From Acidovorax sp. NB1 (GTDB taxonomy: Bacteria > Pseudomonadota > Gammaproteobacteria > Burkholderiales > Burkholderiaceae_C): a stretch of 64,000 nt of DNA. Each line of letters opens with the position of its first letter. Position 1 is the first letter of the stretch. Shown piece after piece: positions 51,096-61,310 of the stretch. A program made the translations under genes and the position numbers. Below the pieces are notes generated by a model, which had not been told where the DNA came from, did no database searches, and saw only the letters and a program-made list of their open reading frames with translations. The stretch covers positions 1 through 64,000 of the forward strand of contig NZ_BJHU01000025.1 in assembly GCF_005405905.1 (NCBI RefSeq), given 5' to 3'.

Positions 51096-52063
51096 TGTCC
51101 GCCCTTTCCCCGCCGCACGGCGCACGCCGCGCGCTGCTGGTGGCCGCTGGTTCAGGCGCCAGCCTGGCAGGCCTGGGCCTGCTGGGGGGCTGCGCCAGCC
51201 CGCGCACCGCTGTTGCGCCCGAGCTGCTACAAGCCGCCGCAGCCACCCTGCCCGGTACCCACCAGCAAGACCTGCGCGACCCGGCCAGTGGCCACACCTG
51301 GCGCGTGTGGGTGCAGCGCCCCGCAGGCCCCGCGCCCGCCACCGGTCACCCCGTGCTGTACGTGCTCGACGGCAACGCGGCCTTTGCGCTGGCCGCCCAA
51401 CTGGCCCGCAACGACGCCGCCCGCCCGCCCGAGCTGCGGCCCGATGCCGCCATCGTGGTGGGCGTGGGCCACCCGGGCGATGCCGTGGTCCACCCCGCCG
51501 AGCGCCAGCGCGACTACACACCGCCGCCCCTGGGTGACAGTGCCGCGGCCGAGGCGGGCGGCGCCCAGGTGCTGCTCGACTTCATCGCGCGCGAGCTGCA
51601 GCCGCGCATCGCGCAGGCTTTTCCTGTCGATGCGCAGCGCCAGACGATCACCGGCCATTCGTTCGGCGGCCTGTGTGTGCTGCATGCGCTGTTCACGCGC
51701 CCGGCGCAGTTCACCCGCTACGCGGCCACCAGCCCCTCGGTGTGGTGGAACCAGGGCCAGGTGCTGCAGGCGGCCGCACAGTTTGCACAAACCCACGCCA
51801 CAGCGCCGCGCGCCTTTCAGGCGCGGCTGCAGCTGCGTGTGGGCGGGCTGGAACACGCACAGGCCGCCGCCACGCCCGCCCGCGCGGCCGTGCAGGCCGA
51901 GCGCCGCTTGCTGGAGCGCACCGAAGCGCTGGCCCGGCAGCTCACCGCCCTCGCCTGGCCCGAGCTGCGCGTGCAGATGGCCGTGTTGCCCGGCCTGGAC
52001 CATGGCGGCGCCATGCTGCCCGGCCTGGCCGATGCGCTGGCGCTGGCCCAGCAAGCGCGCTGA
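51095..52063 (+). CDS. Periplasmic alpha/beta-hydrolase, siderophore esterase-like
   Basis: 322 aa. The N-terminal region has an RR pair and a hydrophobic run ending LLGGCAS, a likely lipobox. The fold is esterase D/IroE-like: VLYVLDGNAAF, the nucleophile elbow GHSFGG, and a late His in PGLDHGGAM; ATSPSVWW is typical of enterobactin-type esterases. It probably cleaves an imported ester siderophore to release iron, here in the periplasm. It overlaps the binding-protein gene by 1 bp. Confidence 0.8.
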   Translation: MSALSPPHGARRALLVAAGSGASLAGLGLLGGCASPRTAVAPELLQAAAATLPGTHQQDLRDPASGHTWRVWVQRPAGPAPATGHPVLYVLDGNAAFALAAQLARNDAARPPELRPDAAIVVGVGHPGDAVVHPAERQRDYTPPPLGDSAAAEAGGAQVLLDFIARELQPRIAQAFPVDAQRQTITGHSFGGLCVLHALFTRPAQFTRYAATSPSVWWNQGQVLQAAAQFAQTHATAPRAFQARLQLRVGGLEHAQAAATPARAAVQAERRLLERTEALARQLTALAWPELRVQMAVLPGLDHGGAMLPGLADALALAQQAR

Positions 52064-52088
52064 GCGCTTCACCCCACCCCTTGTTGCA

Positions 52089-53186
52089 ATGTCTGCCGTG
52101 CCTGATTCCGCCCCTGCCCTGGCCCCTCCCCCAATCTCCCCGGCGCAGGCGGGCCCGCTGGCCCAGCGCTACCGGCACTTTGTGCGCCGCCGCCTGCTGC
52201 TGCTGGCGGCCCTGCTGGCCGTGTTGTGCGCCAGCGTGGTGGCCGACATCGCGCTCGGCCCCTCCACCTTCGCGTTTGGCGATGTGCTGCGGGGCCTGTT
52301 CGCCCCCGGCGCACTGCCGCAAGCGCAGCAGGTCATCCTGTGGGAGGTGCGCCTGCCCTACGCGGTGATGGCCGTGCTGGTGGGCGCCAGCCTGGGCCTG
52401 GCCGGGGCCGAGATGCAGACCGCGCTCAACAACCCGCTGGCCAGCCCGTTCACGCTGGGGGTGTCGGCCGCTGCGGCCGTGGGAGCATCGGCCGCCGTGG
52501 TCAGCGGCTTCACGCTGCTGGCCTGGGGCGAGAACCTGGCCGTGCCGCTGTGCGCCTTTGTGGGCGCGGCCTGCGCCACGGCGCTGATCCAGCTGCTGGC
52601 CTGGCGCCAGGGCGCCACGGTGGACACCGTGGTGCTGTTCGGCATCGCGCTGCTGTTCAGCTTCGAGGCGCTCTTGTGGCTGCTGCAGTTCATCGCCGAC
52701 AGCAACGCGCTGCAGCAGATCGTGTTCTGGACCATGGGCAGCCTGGGCCGCGCCACCTGGACCAAGATCGGCATCGTGGGCACGGTGCTTTTGCTGTGCC
52801 TGCTGTGGTCGGCGCACCAGGCCTGGGCGCTCACGGCGCTGCGCGCGGGCGAGGACCAGGCACGCAGCTTTGGGATTGGCGTGGAACGGCTGCGGCTGGT
52901 GACGCTGCTGCGCGTGAGCCTGCTGGCGGCCACCGCCCTGTCGTTCGTGGGCACCATCGGCTTCGTGGGCCTGGTGGGGCCGCACATCGCGCGCATGCTG
53001 CTGGGCGAGGACCACCGCTACTACCTGCCTGGCAGCGCACTGGCCGGGGCGCTGATGCTGTCGCTCGCGTCCATCCTGAGCAAGGCGCTGGTGCCCGGCG
53101 TGGTGCTGCCCATCGGCATCATCACCGCGCTGGTGGGCGTGCCGCTGTTCATGGTGCTGGTACTGCGCCAAAGAAGGGCCGCATGA
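52089..53186 (+). CDS. FecCD-family ABC permease for iron-siderophore uptake
   Basis: 365 aa, about ten membrane helices. FecCD hallmarks: RLPYAVMAVLVGASLGLAGA near the first third, NPLASPFTLGVS, then FVGTIGFVGLVGPHIARMLL near the coupling helix, and a final VPLFMVLVLRQRRAA. ATG 52089 lies 26 bp after the esterase stop. The stop overlaps the ATPase start (ATGA). Confidence 0.9.
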   Translation: MSAVPDSAPALAPPPISPAQAGPLAQRYRHFVRRRLLLLAALLAVLCASVVADIALGPSTFAFGDVLRGLFAPGALPQAQQVILWEVRLPYAVMAVLVGASLGLAGAEMQTALNNPLASPFTLGVSAAAAVGASAAVVSGFTLLAWGENLAVPLCAFVGAACATALIQLLAWRQGATVDTVVLFGIALLFSFEALLWLLQFIADSNALQQIVFWTMGSLGRATWTKIGIVGTVLLLCLLWSAHQAWALTALRAGEDQARSFGIGVERLRLVTLLRVSLLAATALSFVGTIGFVGLVGPHIARMLLGEDHRYYLPGSALAGALMLSLASILSKALVPGVVLPIGIITALVGVPLFMVLVLRQRRAA

Positions 53187-53971
53187 TGGGCACGACCGGT
53201 TTTGCCCTCGAACAACTCACCGCCGGTTACCCCGGCCGGCCCGTGCTGCAGGGCGTGACCTTGCCTGCCGTGCCCGCGGGCACCCTGGTGGCCGTGGTCG
53301 GCCCCAATGCTGTGGGCAAGTCCACCTTGCTCAAGGCCGTGGCCGGGTTGCGACCATCGCAAGGGCGTGTGCTGCTGGAAGGGACCGACCTGGCCACCCT
53401 GCCCCCGCGCGAGCGCCTGCGCCGCGTGGGCTACCTGCCGCAGGCTTTGCCGCAGAGCACCTCGCTCGTGGCGTATGAAACCTGGCAGAGCGCACTGCGC
53501 GCCAGCCGCAGCGAATGGAGCAGCGCGCAACGCGAGGCCGCCATCGAGTCGGTGGTAGCCGCACTGGGCCTGCAGGCGCTGGCGCTGCGTCGGCTGGATG
53601 AACTCTCGGGCGGGCAGCGGCAGATGGTGGGCCTGGCCCAGGTCATCGTGCGCGCGCCGCGCCTGTTGCTGCTGGACGAGCCCACCAGCGCGCTGGACCT
53701 GCGCTGGCAGCTGCAGGTGCTGCAGGCCGTGCGCGCCATGGCGCAGCAGCAGGGCGCTGTGGGCCTGGTGGCGGTGCACGACCTGAACCTGGCCCTGCGC
53801 TTTTGCCAGCATGTGCTGGTGCTGGGCGGCGGCAGCGTGCTGGCGGCGGGCGACCCGGCCGAAGTGCTCACCCCCGCGCTGCTGCAGCGCGCCTATGGCG
53901 TGTTGGCCCGCGTGGAACGCTGCTCCGAGGGCAACCTGCTGGTATTGGCCGACACGGCGTTGCCGCTGTAG
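53183..53971 (+). CDS. ABC ATPase for iron-siderophore uptake
   Basis: 262 aa. Walker A GPNAVGKST (most relatives have GPNGxGKST, so Ala replaces the usual Gly), Q-loop GYLPQ, signature LSGGQRQ, Walker B LLLLDEPTSALD and the switch His in VAVHDLNLAL. FepC/FecE type. Overlaps the permease gene by 4 bp. It powers the importer. Confidence 0.92.
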   Translation: MMGTTGFALEQLTAGYPGRPVLQGVTLPAVPAGTLVAVVGPNAVGKSTLLKAVAGLRPSQGRVLLEGTDLATLPPRERLRRVGYLPQALPQSTSLVAYETWQSALRASRSEWSSAQREAAIESVVAALGLQALALRRLDELSGGQRQMVGLAQVIVRAPRLLLLDEPTSALDLRWQLQVLQAVRAMAQQQGAVGLVAVHDLNLALRFCQHVLVLGGGSVLAAGDPAEVLTPALLQRAYGVLARVERCSEGNLLVLADTALPL

Positions 53972-54005
53972 TCCCTTCTTTTTTGCACAACAACGACACC
54001 CACCC

Positions 54006-54299
54006 ATGATGCGACGCCAAGGCCATGTGCCCACCCCCGAGGCCAGCCGCTACCTGCAGCGCCTGTGCTACCACTTCACCCGCAAGATCCGCGTGGACTA
54101 TGACGAACACCGGGGCGAGGCGCACTTCCCCTGGGGCCTGTGTGTGCTGCGCGCCGACGCCGCAGCCCTGCACTTCGACTGCAGCGCAGACGATGACGCC
54201 AGCCTAGCGCGCGTGCAGTTCGCCATCGACTCGCATGTGGAGCTGTTCTCACGCAAGAGCCCCGTGGCCGTGCGCTGGCTGCCGGTGCAGGCGGTGTGA
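54006..54299 (+). CDS. DUF2218 protein of the siderophore operon
   Basis: 97 aa. The sequence ATPEASRYLQRLCYHF-like start (TPEASRYLQRLCYHFTRKIR), then YDEHRGEAHFPWGLCVLRAD and a C-terminal helix, match the small DUF2218 family, often encoded near iron-siderophore genes. Biochemical role unknown; it may handle imported iron chelates. Start is ATG 54006 (another ATG at 54009). Confidence 0.8.
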   Translation: MMRRQGHVPTPEASRYLQRLCYHFTRKIRVDYDEHRGEAHFPWGLCVLRADAAALHFDCSADDDASLARVQFAIDSHVELFSRKSPVAVRWLPVQAV

Positions 54300-54379
54300 A
54301 CGCAGCGGCCAGAGAGGGCGCCTGCGGGCCAAAAGATGCAAGCAAAAATGGCCGCCTGCGCGCGACCACCATGCCCTTA

Positions 54380-54398
54380 TAGCTATCAAATAGATAGC
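54380..54398 (+). repeat. Backbone dispersed element, copy 2
   Basis: TAGCTATCAAATAGATAGC, between the convergent DUF2218 and M48 genes. Confidence 0.65.
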
Positions 54399-54401
54399 AA
54401 A

Positions 54402-55253
54402 TCAACCATTGCGCCGCGCGGCCTCGTACAGCCCCTGCACCTTGGGCACGTTCTGCTCCAGCTCCTTGATGCGCGCGGGGCCTGAGGGGTGGGTGGACAA
54501 AAACGCCAGCCCGCCCTGCTTGCTGCCGGTGGCGTTGCCCATCTTCTGCCACAGGCTCACGGCGGCGGCGGGCTGGAAGCCGCCGCGTGCGGCCAGCTCC
54601 AGGCCCACCAGGTCGGCCTCGCTCTCGTCCGAGCGGCTGAACTGCAGCGTGAGCAGCTGCCCGCCCAGCCCGGCCGCCGCCTGGCCCAGGTCGCCCAGAC
54701 CCAGCAGCTGCGAGCCCAGGCGCAGCGCCAGGTTGGTGCCCTGCGTCTTGGCGATGCGCTCGCGCGCATGCTCGCGCAGCGCGTGGGCCATTTCGTGGCC
54801 CATGATCATCGCGGCCTCATCGTCGGTGAGCTTGAGCTGGTCGAGGATGCCGGTGTAGAAGGCGATCTTGCCGCCGGGCATGCAAAACGCGTTGATCTGC
54901 TGGCTGCCGATCAGGTTGACCTCCCAGCGCCACTGTTTGGCGCGGTCGTTCCACGGTGTAGTGAACGGGATCAACCGCTTGGCGATGGCGTGCAGGCGCT
55001 GCAGCTGCGGGTGGTTGTCGGGGGCAAGGGCACGCTTGGCGCGGGCCTGCTCCAGCATCTGGCGGTATTGCTGGGCGGCAGACTGCTCCAGCGTTTCGGC
55101 GGGCACCAGCTTGCGCAGGCTGGAGGACGAGCCCACGTCCACCTGCGCCATCACCGGGGTGGCCGCTGCGGCGCCCGCCGCCAGCAGAAAGGCGCGGCGT
55201 GCAGACCAGGGGGACGAGGGCGCAACGGAAGGGGTGGGGCAAAAGAGGCACAT
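54402..55253 (-). CDS. M48-family periplasmic metalloprotease
   Basis: 283 aa from ATG 55253. The N-terminus has an RR pair and an Ala-rich hydrophobic segment ending TPVMAQV, perhaps a Tat signal. The zinc motif is HEMAH at residues 153-157 in IMGHEMAHALREH, with the third ligand Glu in SDESEADLVGLELAA. It is related to LoiP/BepA-type quality-control proteases of the envelope. No membrane helices beyond the signal. Its 3' end is next to a dispersed repeat. Confidence 0.88.
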   Translation of the reverse strand: MCLFCPTPSVAPSSPWSARRAFLLAAGAAAATPVMAQVDVGSSSSLRKLVPAETLEQSAAQQYRQMLEQARAKRALAPDNHPQLQRLHAIAKRLIPFTTPWNDRAKQWRWEVNLIGSQQINAFCMPGGKIAFYTGILDQLKLTDDEAAMIMGHEMAHALREHARERIAKTQGTNLALRLGSQLLGLGDLGQAAAGLGGQLLTLQFSRSDESEADLVGLELAARGGFQPAAAVSLWQKMGNATGSKQGGLAFLSTHPSGPARIKELEQNVPKVQGLYEAARRNG

Positions 55254-55477
55254 ACCAGGATCACCTGAAGGAATAACGACGGACGCAAAACAGGCCTCAT
55301 GCACGCGGATTCAGCCACGCCAAGGTGGCTGTTGCATCCCGATTTGCGTAAGTCCTGGGAATAATAGGCGGCACTGACCGACCCTGTGGTTTGCAGCAAC
55401 GTCTGCCGCCCAGATGGAGGCAGTGGGGCTGGACGACAAGGCTCGTCGGCGATGATAGACAAAACCTCCGGGCGCCC

Positions 55478-56884
55478 ATGTCAGACACCTCCACTTCCAC
55501 CCCTCCCCACCTCCCCCCCGAGACAACCCCCCGCACCCCCTGGCTGCAAACCCTGCGCGTGTACCTGGAGCCCGCCAGCCTGCGCATGCTGACGCTGGGC
55601 TTTGCGGCGGGGCTGCCCCTGCTGCTGGTGCTGGGCACGCTGAGCTTTCGCCTGCGCGAGGCGGGCATCGACCGCAGCACCATCGGGTATCTCAGCTGGG
55701 TGGGCCTGGCCTATGGCTTCAAGTGGGTGTGGGCGCCGCTGGTGGACCGCATGCCCATCCCGCTGCTCACTCCGGCGCTGGGGCGCCGCCGCAGCTGGCT
55801 GCTGCTGTCGCAGGCGCTGATCGTGGCGGGCCTGGTGGGCATGGCCCTGGCCGACCCGCGCCACACGCTGGGGCCCATCGTGTGGTGCGCGCTGGCCGTG
55901 GCCTTTGGCTCGGCCACGCAGGACATTGCGCTGGACGCCTTCCGCATCGAATCGGCCGACGCCAACCACCAGGCCGCGCTGGCAGCGTCGTACCAGACAG
56001 GCTACCGGCTGGCGATGATCTGGGCCGGCGCGGGGGTGCTGTGGATTGCGGCACGCGCCGAGGTCGCGCCCGCCGTGGGCCAGGCGGTGCTGCAGGGTGT
56101 TGTACAGGGCGCGGCACAAGGCGCCGTGGCGTACCAGAACGGCGCCTGGCAAACCGCCTATCTGGTGATGGCCGCGTCGATGGCCGTGGGCGTGGTCACC
56201 GTGTTGTTCTCGCGCGAGCCCGCCCCGGTGGCCCTGCCCCCTGCCAAGAACGCTGCCGAATGGATCCAGGGCGCGCTGGTGGAGCCCTTTGCCGACTTTT
56301 TGCGCCGCTACGGCTGGCATGCGGCGCTCATCCTCGCCCTCATCGCCGTCTACCGCATCAGCGACGTGGTGATGGGCATCATGGCCAACCCGTTCTACGT
56401 GGACATGGGCTTCACCAAGGACGAGGTGGCCGCCGTGACCAAGGTCTACGGCGTGGTCATGACGCTGGCAGGCGCCTTCGTGGGTGGCGTGCTGTCCATG
56501 CGTTTTGGCGTGATGCGCATCCTGATGCTGGGCGCCATCCTGAGCGCCGCCAGCAACCTGCTGTTTGCCTGGCTCGCGGGCCACGGGCATGACGTGACCG
56601 CGCTGATCGCCGTGGTCTCGGCCGACAACCTGGCCAGCGGCATCGCGTCGGCGGCTTTCATAGCCTACCTGTCGAGCCTGACCAACGTGAGCTACTCGGC
56701 CACGCAGTACGCACTGTTCAGCTCGATGATGCTGCTGCTGCCGAAGTTTGTGGCGGGCTTCTCGGGCGACTATGTGGATGCGTTTGGCTACGCCCAGTTC
56801 TTCACATCGACGGCGCTACTGGGGCTGCCGGTGCTGGTGCTGGTGTGGCTAGCTTCCAAGGTAAAAACCGTGCCTTCCGCCTGA
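55478..56884 (+). CDS. ampG: AmpG-type MFS muropeptide permease
   Basis: 468 aa from ATG 55478, with about 12-14 membrane segments. AmpG features: LGFAAGLPLLLVLGTLSFRL, GLAYGFKWVWAPLVDRM, GRRRSWLLLSQ, and the STQDIALDAFRIE-type segment (SATQDIALDAFRIESAD). It imports anhydro-muropeptides for cell-wall recycling. Strong match in order and spacing of motifs. A shorter upstream-less start is unlikely given the Pro/Thr-rich lead common in these proteins. Confidence 0.9.
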   Translation: MSDTSTSTPPHLPPETTPRTPWLQTLRVYLEPASLRMLTLGFAAGLPLLLVLGTLSFRLREAGIDRSTIGYLSWVGLAYGFKWVWAPLVDRMPIPLLTPALGRRRSWLLLSQALIVAGLVGMALADPRHTLGPIVWCALAVAFGSATQDIALDAFRIESADANHQAALAASYQTGYRLAMIWAGAGVLWIAARAEVAPAVGQAVLQGVVQGAAQGAVAYQNGAWQTAYLVMAASMAVGVVTVLFSREPAPVALPPAKNAAEWIQGALVEPFADFLRRYGWHAALILALIAVYRISDVVMGIMANPFYVDMGFTKDEVAAVTKVYGVVMTLAGAFVGGVLSMRFGVMRILMLGAILSAASNLLFAWLAGHGHDVTALIAVVSADNLASGIASAAFIAYLSSLTNVSYSATQYALFSSMMLLLPKFVAGFSGDYVDAFGYAQFFTSTALLGLPVLVLVWLASKVKTVPSA

Positions 56885-56898
56885 TGGTTATACGCTGG

Positions 56899-56917
56899 TA
56901 GCTATATTATTTATAGC
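56899..56917 (+). repeat. Backbone dispersed element, copy 3
   Basis: TAGCTATATTATTTATAGC, 15 bp after the ampG stop. Confidence 0.65.
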
Positions 56918-57032
56918 AAACCAAACCACGCATCAGGGAGCGGTTTACCGCAACTTTACGGAGGCTTCAACACGAGGAGACGCCTGACCGCGAGGATGAA
57001 ACCCTGTCTGGAGACCCCACTACACTGCCCCC

Positions 57033-57755
57033 ATGAGCTCCCAACTGCTGATGATCGAAGACGATGCCCGCCTCGCACAGATGGTGGGCGAGTACCTGGG
57101 CCAGTCGGGCCTGCAGGTCACGCACTGTGCGGACGGCAAAAGTGGCCTCGCGCGGCTGCAGGGGCCGGATGCCGGGCCGCTGCCCGACCTGGTGATCCTG
57201 GACTTGATGCTGCCCGACATGGATGGCCTGGAGGTGTGCCGCCGCATCCGCTCGCTGCAAGGCCATGCAGCGCAGGTGCCGGTGCTCATGCTCACGGCCA
57301 AGGGCGACCCCATGGACCGCATCATCGGGCTGGAGCTGGGCGCCGACGACTACCTGCCCAAGCCTTTCGAGCCGCGCGAGCTGCTGGCCCGCATCCGTGC
57401 CATCCTGCGCCGCCGCACCGATGGCGGCAGCGCAGCGGCGGCCACGCAGGTGCTGCGCTTCGGCACGCTGGAGATTGACCGCGACGCGCGCACCGTCACG
57501 GTGGCGGGCGAGCTGGCTGACCTGACCTCTTACCAGTTCGACCTGCTGGTGGCACTGGCCGAGCGCGCGGGCCGCGTGCTCACACGCGACCAGATCATGG
57601 AAGCCGTGCGCGGCCGCGAGCTGGAGGCGTTTGACCGCAGCATCGACGTGCACATGGGGCGCATCCGCGCAGCCATCGAGCAGGACGCCAAGAACCCGCG
57701 CCGCATCCTCACGGTGCGGGGCGTCGGGTATGTGTTTGCCAAGCAGCAAGATTGA
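57033..57755 (+). CDS. OmpR-family response regulator (RstA-like)
   Basis: 240 aa. Receiver with E9-D10-D11 and phospho-acceptor D57 (VILDLMLPDMDG), PKPFEPRELLAR marking the conserved Lys, and a C-terminal winged helix (LTSYQFDLLVALAERAGRVL to VRGVGYVF). It pairs with the kinase gene 40 bp downstream. The pair resembles RstAB/envelope-sensing systems; its signal cannot be read from sequence. Confidence 0.92.
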   Translation: MSSQLLMIEDDARLAQMVGEYLGQSGLQVTHCADGKSGLARLQGPDAGPLPDLVILDLMLPDMDGLEVCRRIRSLQGHAAQVPVLMLTAKGDPMDRIIGLELGADDYLPKPFEPRELLARIRAILRRRTDGGSAAAATQVLRFGTLEIDRDARTVTVAGELADLTSYQFDLLVALAERAGRVLTRDQIMEAVRGRELEAFDRSIDVHMGRIRAAIEQDAKNPRRILTVRGVGYVFAKQQD

Positions 57756-57795
57756 TCGCTGACGCAGCCCCGCTGCCTGCGCTATAGCCCCACGC

Positions 57796-59070
57796 ATGTC
57801 CCTGTCCAACCCTTTCTCCCGCCGTCTTTATCTGCGCATCTGGCTCGCCGTGGTCGGCGGCATGGCGGTGCTGACGCTCACCGTGGGCTGGGCCTGGCGC
57901 ATTGCCGAAGAGCAAAAGGCCCAGAACAACCAGCCGTTTGTGCCGCCTTCGCGCGAGATGGCGGTGCGCGATCCGGCCGGCAACCTGGTGCTGCGCGGCA
58001 TGGCCACGCGCCAGCCGTCCGAGCCGGGTGAGGTGGTCGAATTCCACATCGAGGCAGAAAACGGCCAGATCTTCACCCTGCAGATGGCGCCGCGCCAGCC
58101 CCGCATGGGCCGCAACGGCGGCCGGGGCGGCCCCGGACAGGACGAGGCCGCTTTCTGGACCCGGCCCCCGTTTGGTTTCCTGTGGCTGCTGGGCATCGTC
58201 AGCCTGGCGGTGGCCGTGGGGGTGTACCCCATCATCCGCCGCCTCACGCAGCGGCTGGAAGCCCTGCAGCGCAGCGTAAAGACGTTTGGCGAAGGCGACC
58301 TGTCGGTGCGCGTGCCCGAACAAGGGCAGGACGAGGTGGCCGACCTGGCGCGCCAGTTCAATGCAGCGGCAGAGCGTGTGGAAACCCTGGTCAAGTCGCA
58401 CAAGTCGCTGCTGGCCAATGCCTCGCACGAGCTGCGCTCGCCCCTGACCCGCATCCGCATGGGGCTGGAGCTGATGGGTGGCCAGCAGCCCTCGCCCGCG
58501 TTCCGCGAAGAGATCCTGCGCAACATCGCCGAGCTGGACCAGCTGGTGGACGAGATCCTGCTGGCCAGCCGCCTCGACGCACGCGAGGCCGACGTAGGCA
58601 CGGTGGAGCTGGTGGACCTGATCGGCCTGGCCGCCGAAGAATGTGCCCGCGTGGACGCCGACCTGGACGTGAGCGCGAGCCCCGATTCGCTGGAAGTGCG
58701 CGGCGTGGCCAAGCTGCTGCGCCGGGCCATCCGCAACCTGCTGGAGAACGCACGCCGCTACAGTAGCGGTGAGATCACGGTGGTGGTTCACCGCCGCCAG
58801 GGCCGCGCCGAGGTGCATGTGTGTGACCACGGGCCTGGCGTGCCACCCAGCCAACGCGAGCGCATCTTCGAGCCCTTCTACCGCCTGCCGGGCGCCAGCG
58901 AGCGCGCGGGTGGTGTGGGCCTGGGGCTGTCATTGGTGCGCTCGATCGCCGGGCGCCACCAGGGCACCGTGCACTGCCAGGACCGGCCCGATGGCGAGCA
59001 CGGCGCCTGTTTTGTGCTGACCCTGCCGCTGGCGCCGACAAAAGCCACCACCAACCTCGTCCCCCACTGA
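57796..59070 (+). CDS. Sensor histidine kinase partner
   Basis: 424 aa. Membrane segment about 12-35, a periplasmic region of about 95 residues with an unusual Arg/Gly-rich stretch (RNGGRGGPGQDEA), a second segment about 130-152, HAMP, dimerisation helix with HELRSPL (H211), and an ATPase domain with N (IRNLLENARRYS), DHGPGVP and GVGLGLSLVRSIA. Partner of the regulator at 57033. Confidence 0.92.
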   Translation: MSLSNPFSRRLYLRIWLAVVGGMAVLTLTVGWAWRIAEEQKAQNNQPFVPPSREMAVRDPAGNLVLRGMATRQPSEPGEVVEFHIEAENGQIFTLQMAPRQPRMGRNGGRGGPGQDEAAFWTRPPFGFLWLLGIVSLAVAVGVYPIIRRLTQRLEALQRSVKTFGEGDLSVRVPEQGQDEVADLARQFNAAAERVETLVKSHKSLLANASHELRSPLTRIRMGLELMGGQQPSPAFREEILRNIAELDQLVDEILLASRLDAREADVGTVELVDLIGLAAEECARVDADLDVSASPDSLEVRGVAKLLRRAIRNLLENARRYSSGEITVVVHRRQGRAEVHVCDHGPGVPPSQRERIFEPFYRLPGASERAGGVGLGLSLVRSIAGRHQGTVHCQDRPDGEHGACFVLTLPLAPTKATTNLVPH

Positions 59071-59091
59071 CCCGGCCCCCTCGGGGCGCGT

Positions 59092-60348
<1,257 letters not shown>

Positions 60349-60360
60349 ATGATTCTTTTT

Positions 60361-60388
60361 TGAGATATATTTTCTTTAAATCATCTCA
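60361..60388. promoter_or_regulatory. LysR-type operator candidate
   Basis: TGAGAT (60361-60366) and ATCTCA (60383-60388) are perfect inverse complements with an AT-rich 16-bp spacer, filling half of the 54-bp gap between the divergent MFS and LysR genes. Confidence 0.6.
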
Positions 60389-60402
60389 CAAAGAGAACCA
60401 TC

Positions 60403-61287
60403 ATGGACCTCACCGCCCTGGAGATCTTCCGCGCCGTAGCGCAGGAAGGCAGCGTGACCCGTGCCGCCGAGCGGCTGGGCCGGGTGCAGTCCAACGTGAC
60501 CACGCGCGTGCAGCAGCTCGAAGAACAACTGGGCGCCACGCTGTTCCTGCGCGAGGGCAAACGCATGGTGCCCACGCCTGCAGGCGAATCGCTGCGCGGC
60601 TATGCCGACCGCCTGCTGGCGCTGGCCGAAGAGGCCCGGCAGTCGGTGCACCCGAACCAGCCCGGCGGCCGCCTGCGCCTGGGCGCCATGGAAAGCACGG
60701 CCGCCGCGCGCCTGCCGCAGCCGCTGGCGCAGCTGCATGCGCAGTGGCCGGGGCTGGTGCTGGAGCTGTCCACCGCCCCCTCGCGCCAGCTGGTGGAGCA
60801 GGTGCTGGCCCACCAGATCGACTGCGCGCTGGTGGCCTGGCCGCCGCCGGGCATCGACGCCGATGCGCCGGTGGAACACACCGCCGTGTTTGCCGAAGCC
60901 CTGCTGCTGGCCCTGCCCGCCGACCACCCGCCCGTGCACACCCCCCAGGACCTGCAGCTGGACACCCTGGCCGCCTTCAGCACTGGCTGCACCTACCGCC
61001 GCATGGGCGAGGCCTTCCTGCAACAAAAGGACGGCAACCCGCCGTACGTGCTGGAACTGGCCTCGTACCACGCCATCCTGGCCTGCGTGGCCGCCGGGCG
61101 CTGCGCGGGTGTGGTGCCCCAGGCGGTGATTGATCTGATGCGCGAGCCACCTGCGCTGCGCCTGGTGCCGCTGGCCACCTGCGACACCGTGCTGGTGCAC
61201 CGGCGCGGCTACCAGTCGCCCGCGCTGGCAGCGTTGCTGGCGGCCCTGTTGCCCAGCACGCTCCACCCGGTCCCTTCCATCGCCTGA
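60403..61287 (+). CDS. LysR-family transcriptional regulator
   Basis: 294 aa. The HTH (about 1-60) reads MDLTALEIFRAVAQEGSVTR, RLGRVQSNVTTRVQQLEEQL, LFLREGKRMVPTPAG, a textbook LysR N-terminus. The effector domain follows. It is divergent from the MFS transporter and 23 bp upstream of the nitronate monooxygenase gene on the same strand, so it may control both. Confidence 0.92.
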   Translation: MDLTALEIFRAVAQEGSVTRAAERLGRVQSNVTTRVQQLEEQLGATLFLREGKRMVPTPAGESLRGYADRLLALAEEARQSVHPNQPGGRLRLGAMESTAAARLPQPLAQLHAQWPGLVLELSTAPSRQLVEQVLAHQIDCALVAWPPPGIDADAPVEHTAVFAEALLLALPADHPPVHTPQDLQLDTLAAFSTGCTYRRMGEAFLQQKDGNPPYVLELASYHAILACVAAGRCAGVVPQAVIDLMREPPALRLVPLATCDTVLVHRRGYQSPALAALLAALLPSTLHPVPSIA

Positions 61288-61310
61288 CCCTCTCTCCACA
61301 GGAGTTGCCC

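Noticed and set aside
49350-51521. Long minus-strand open frame across the regulator and binding-protein genes
   Set aside because: It covers two genes with clear domains and both their start signals; its translation is Arg/Gly/Ala-rich and featureless.
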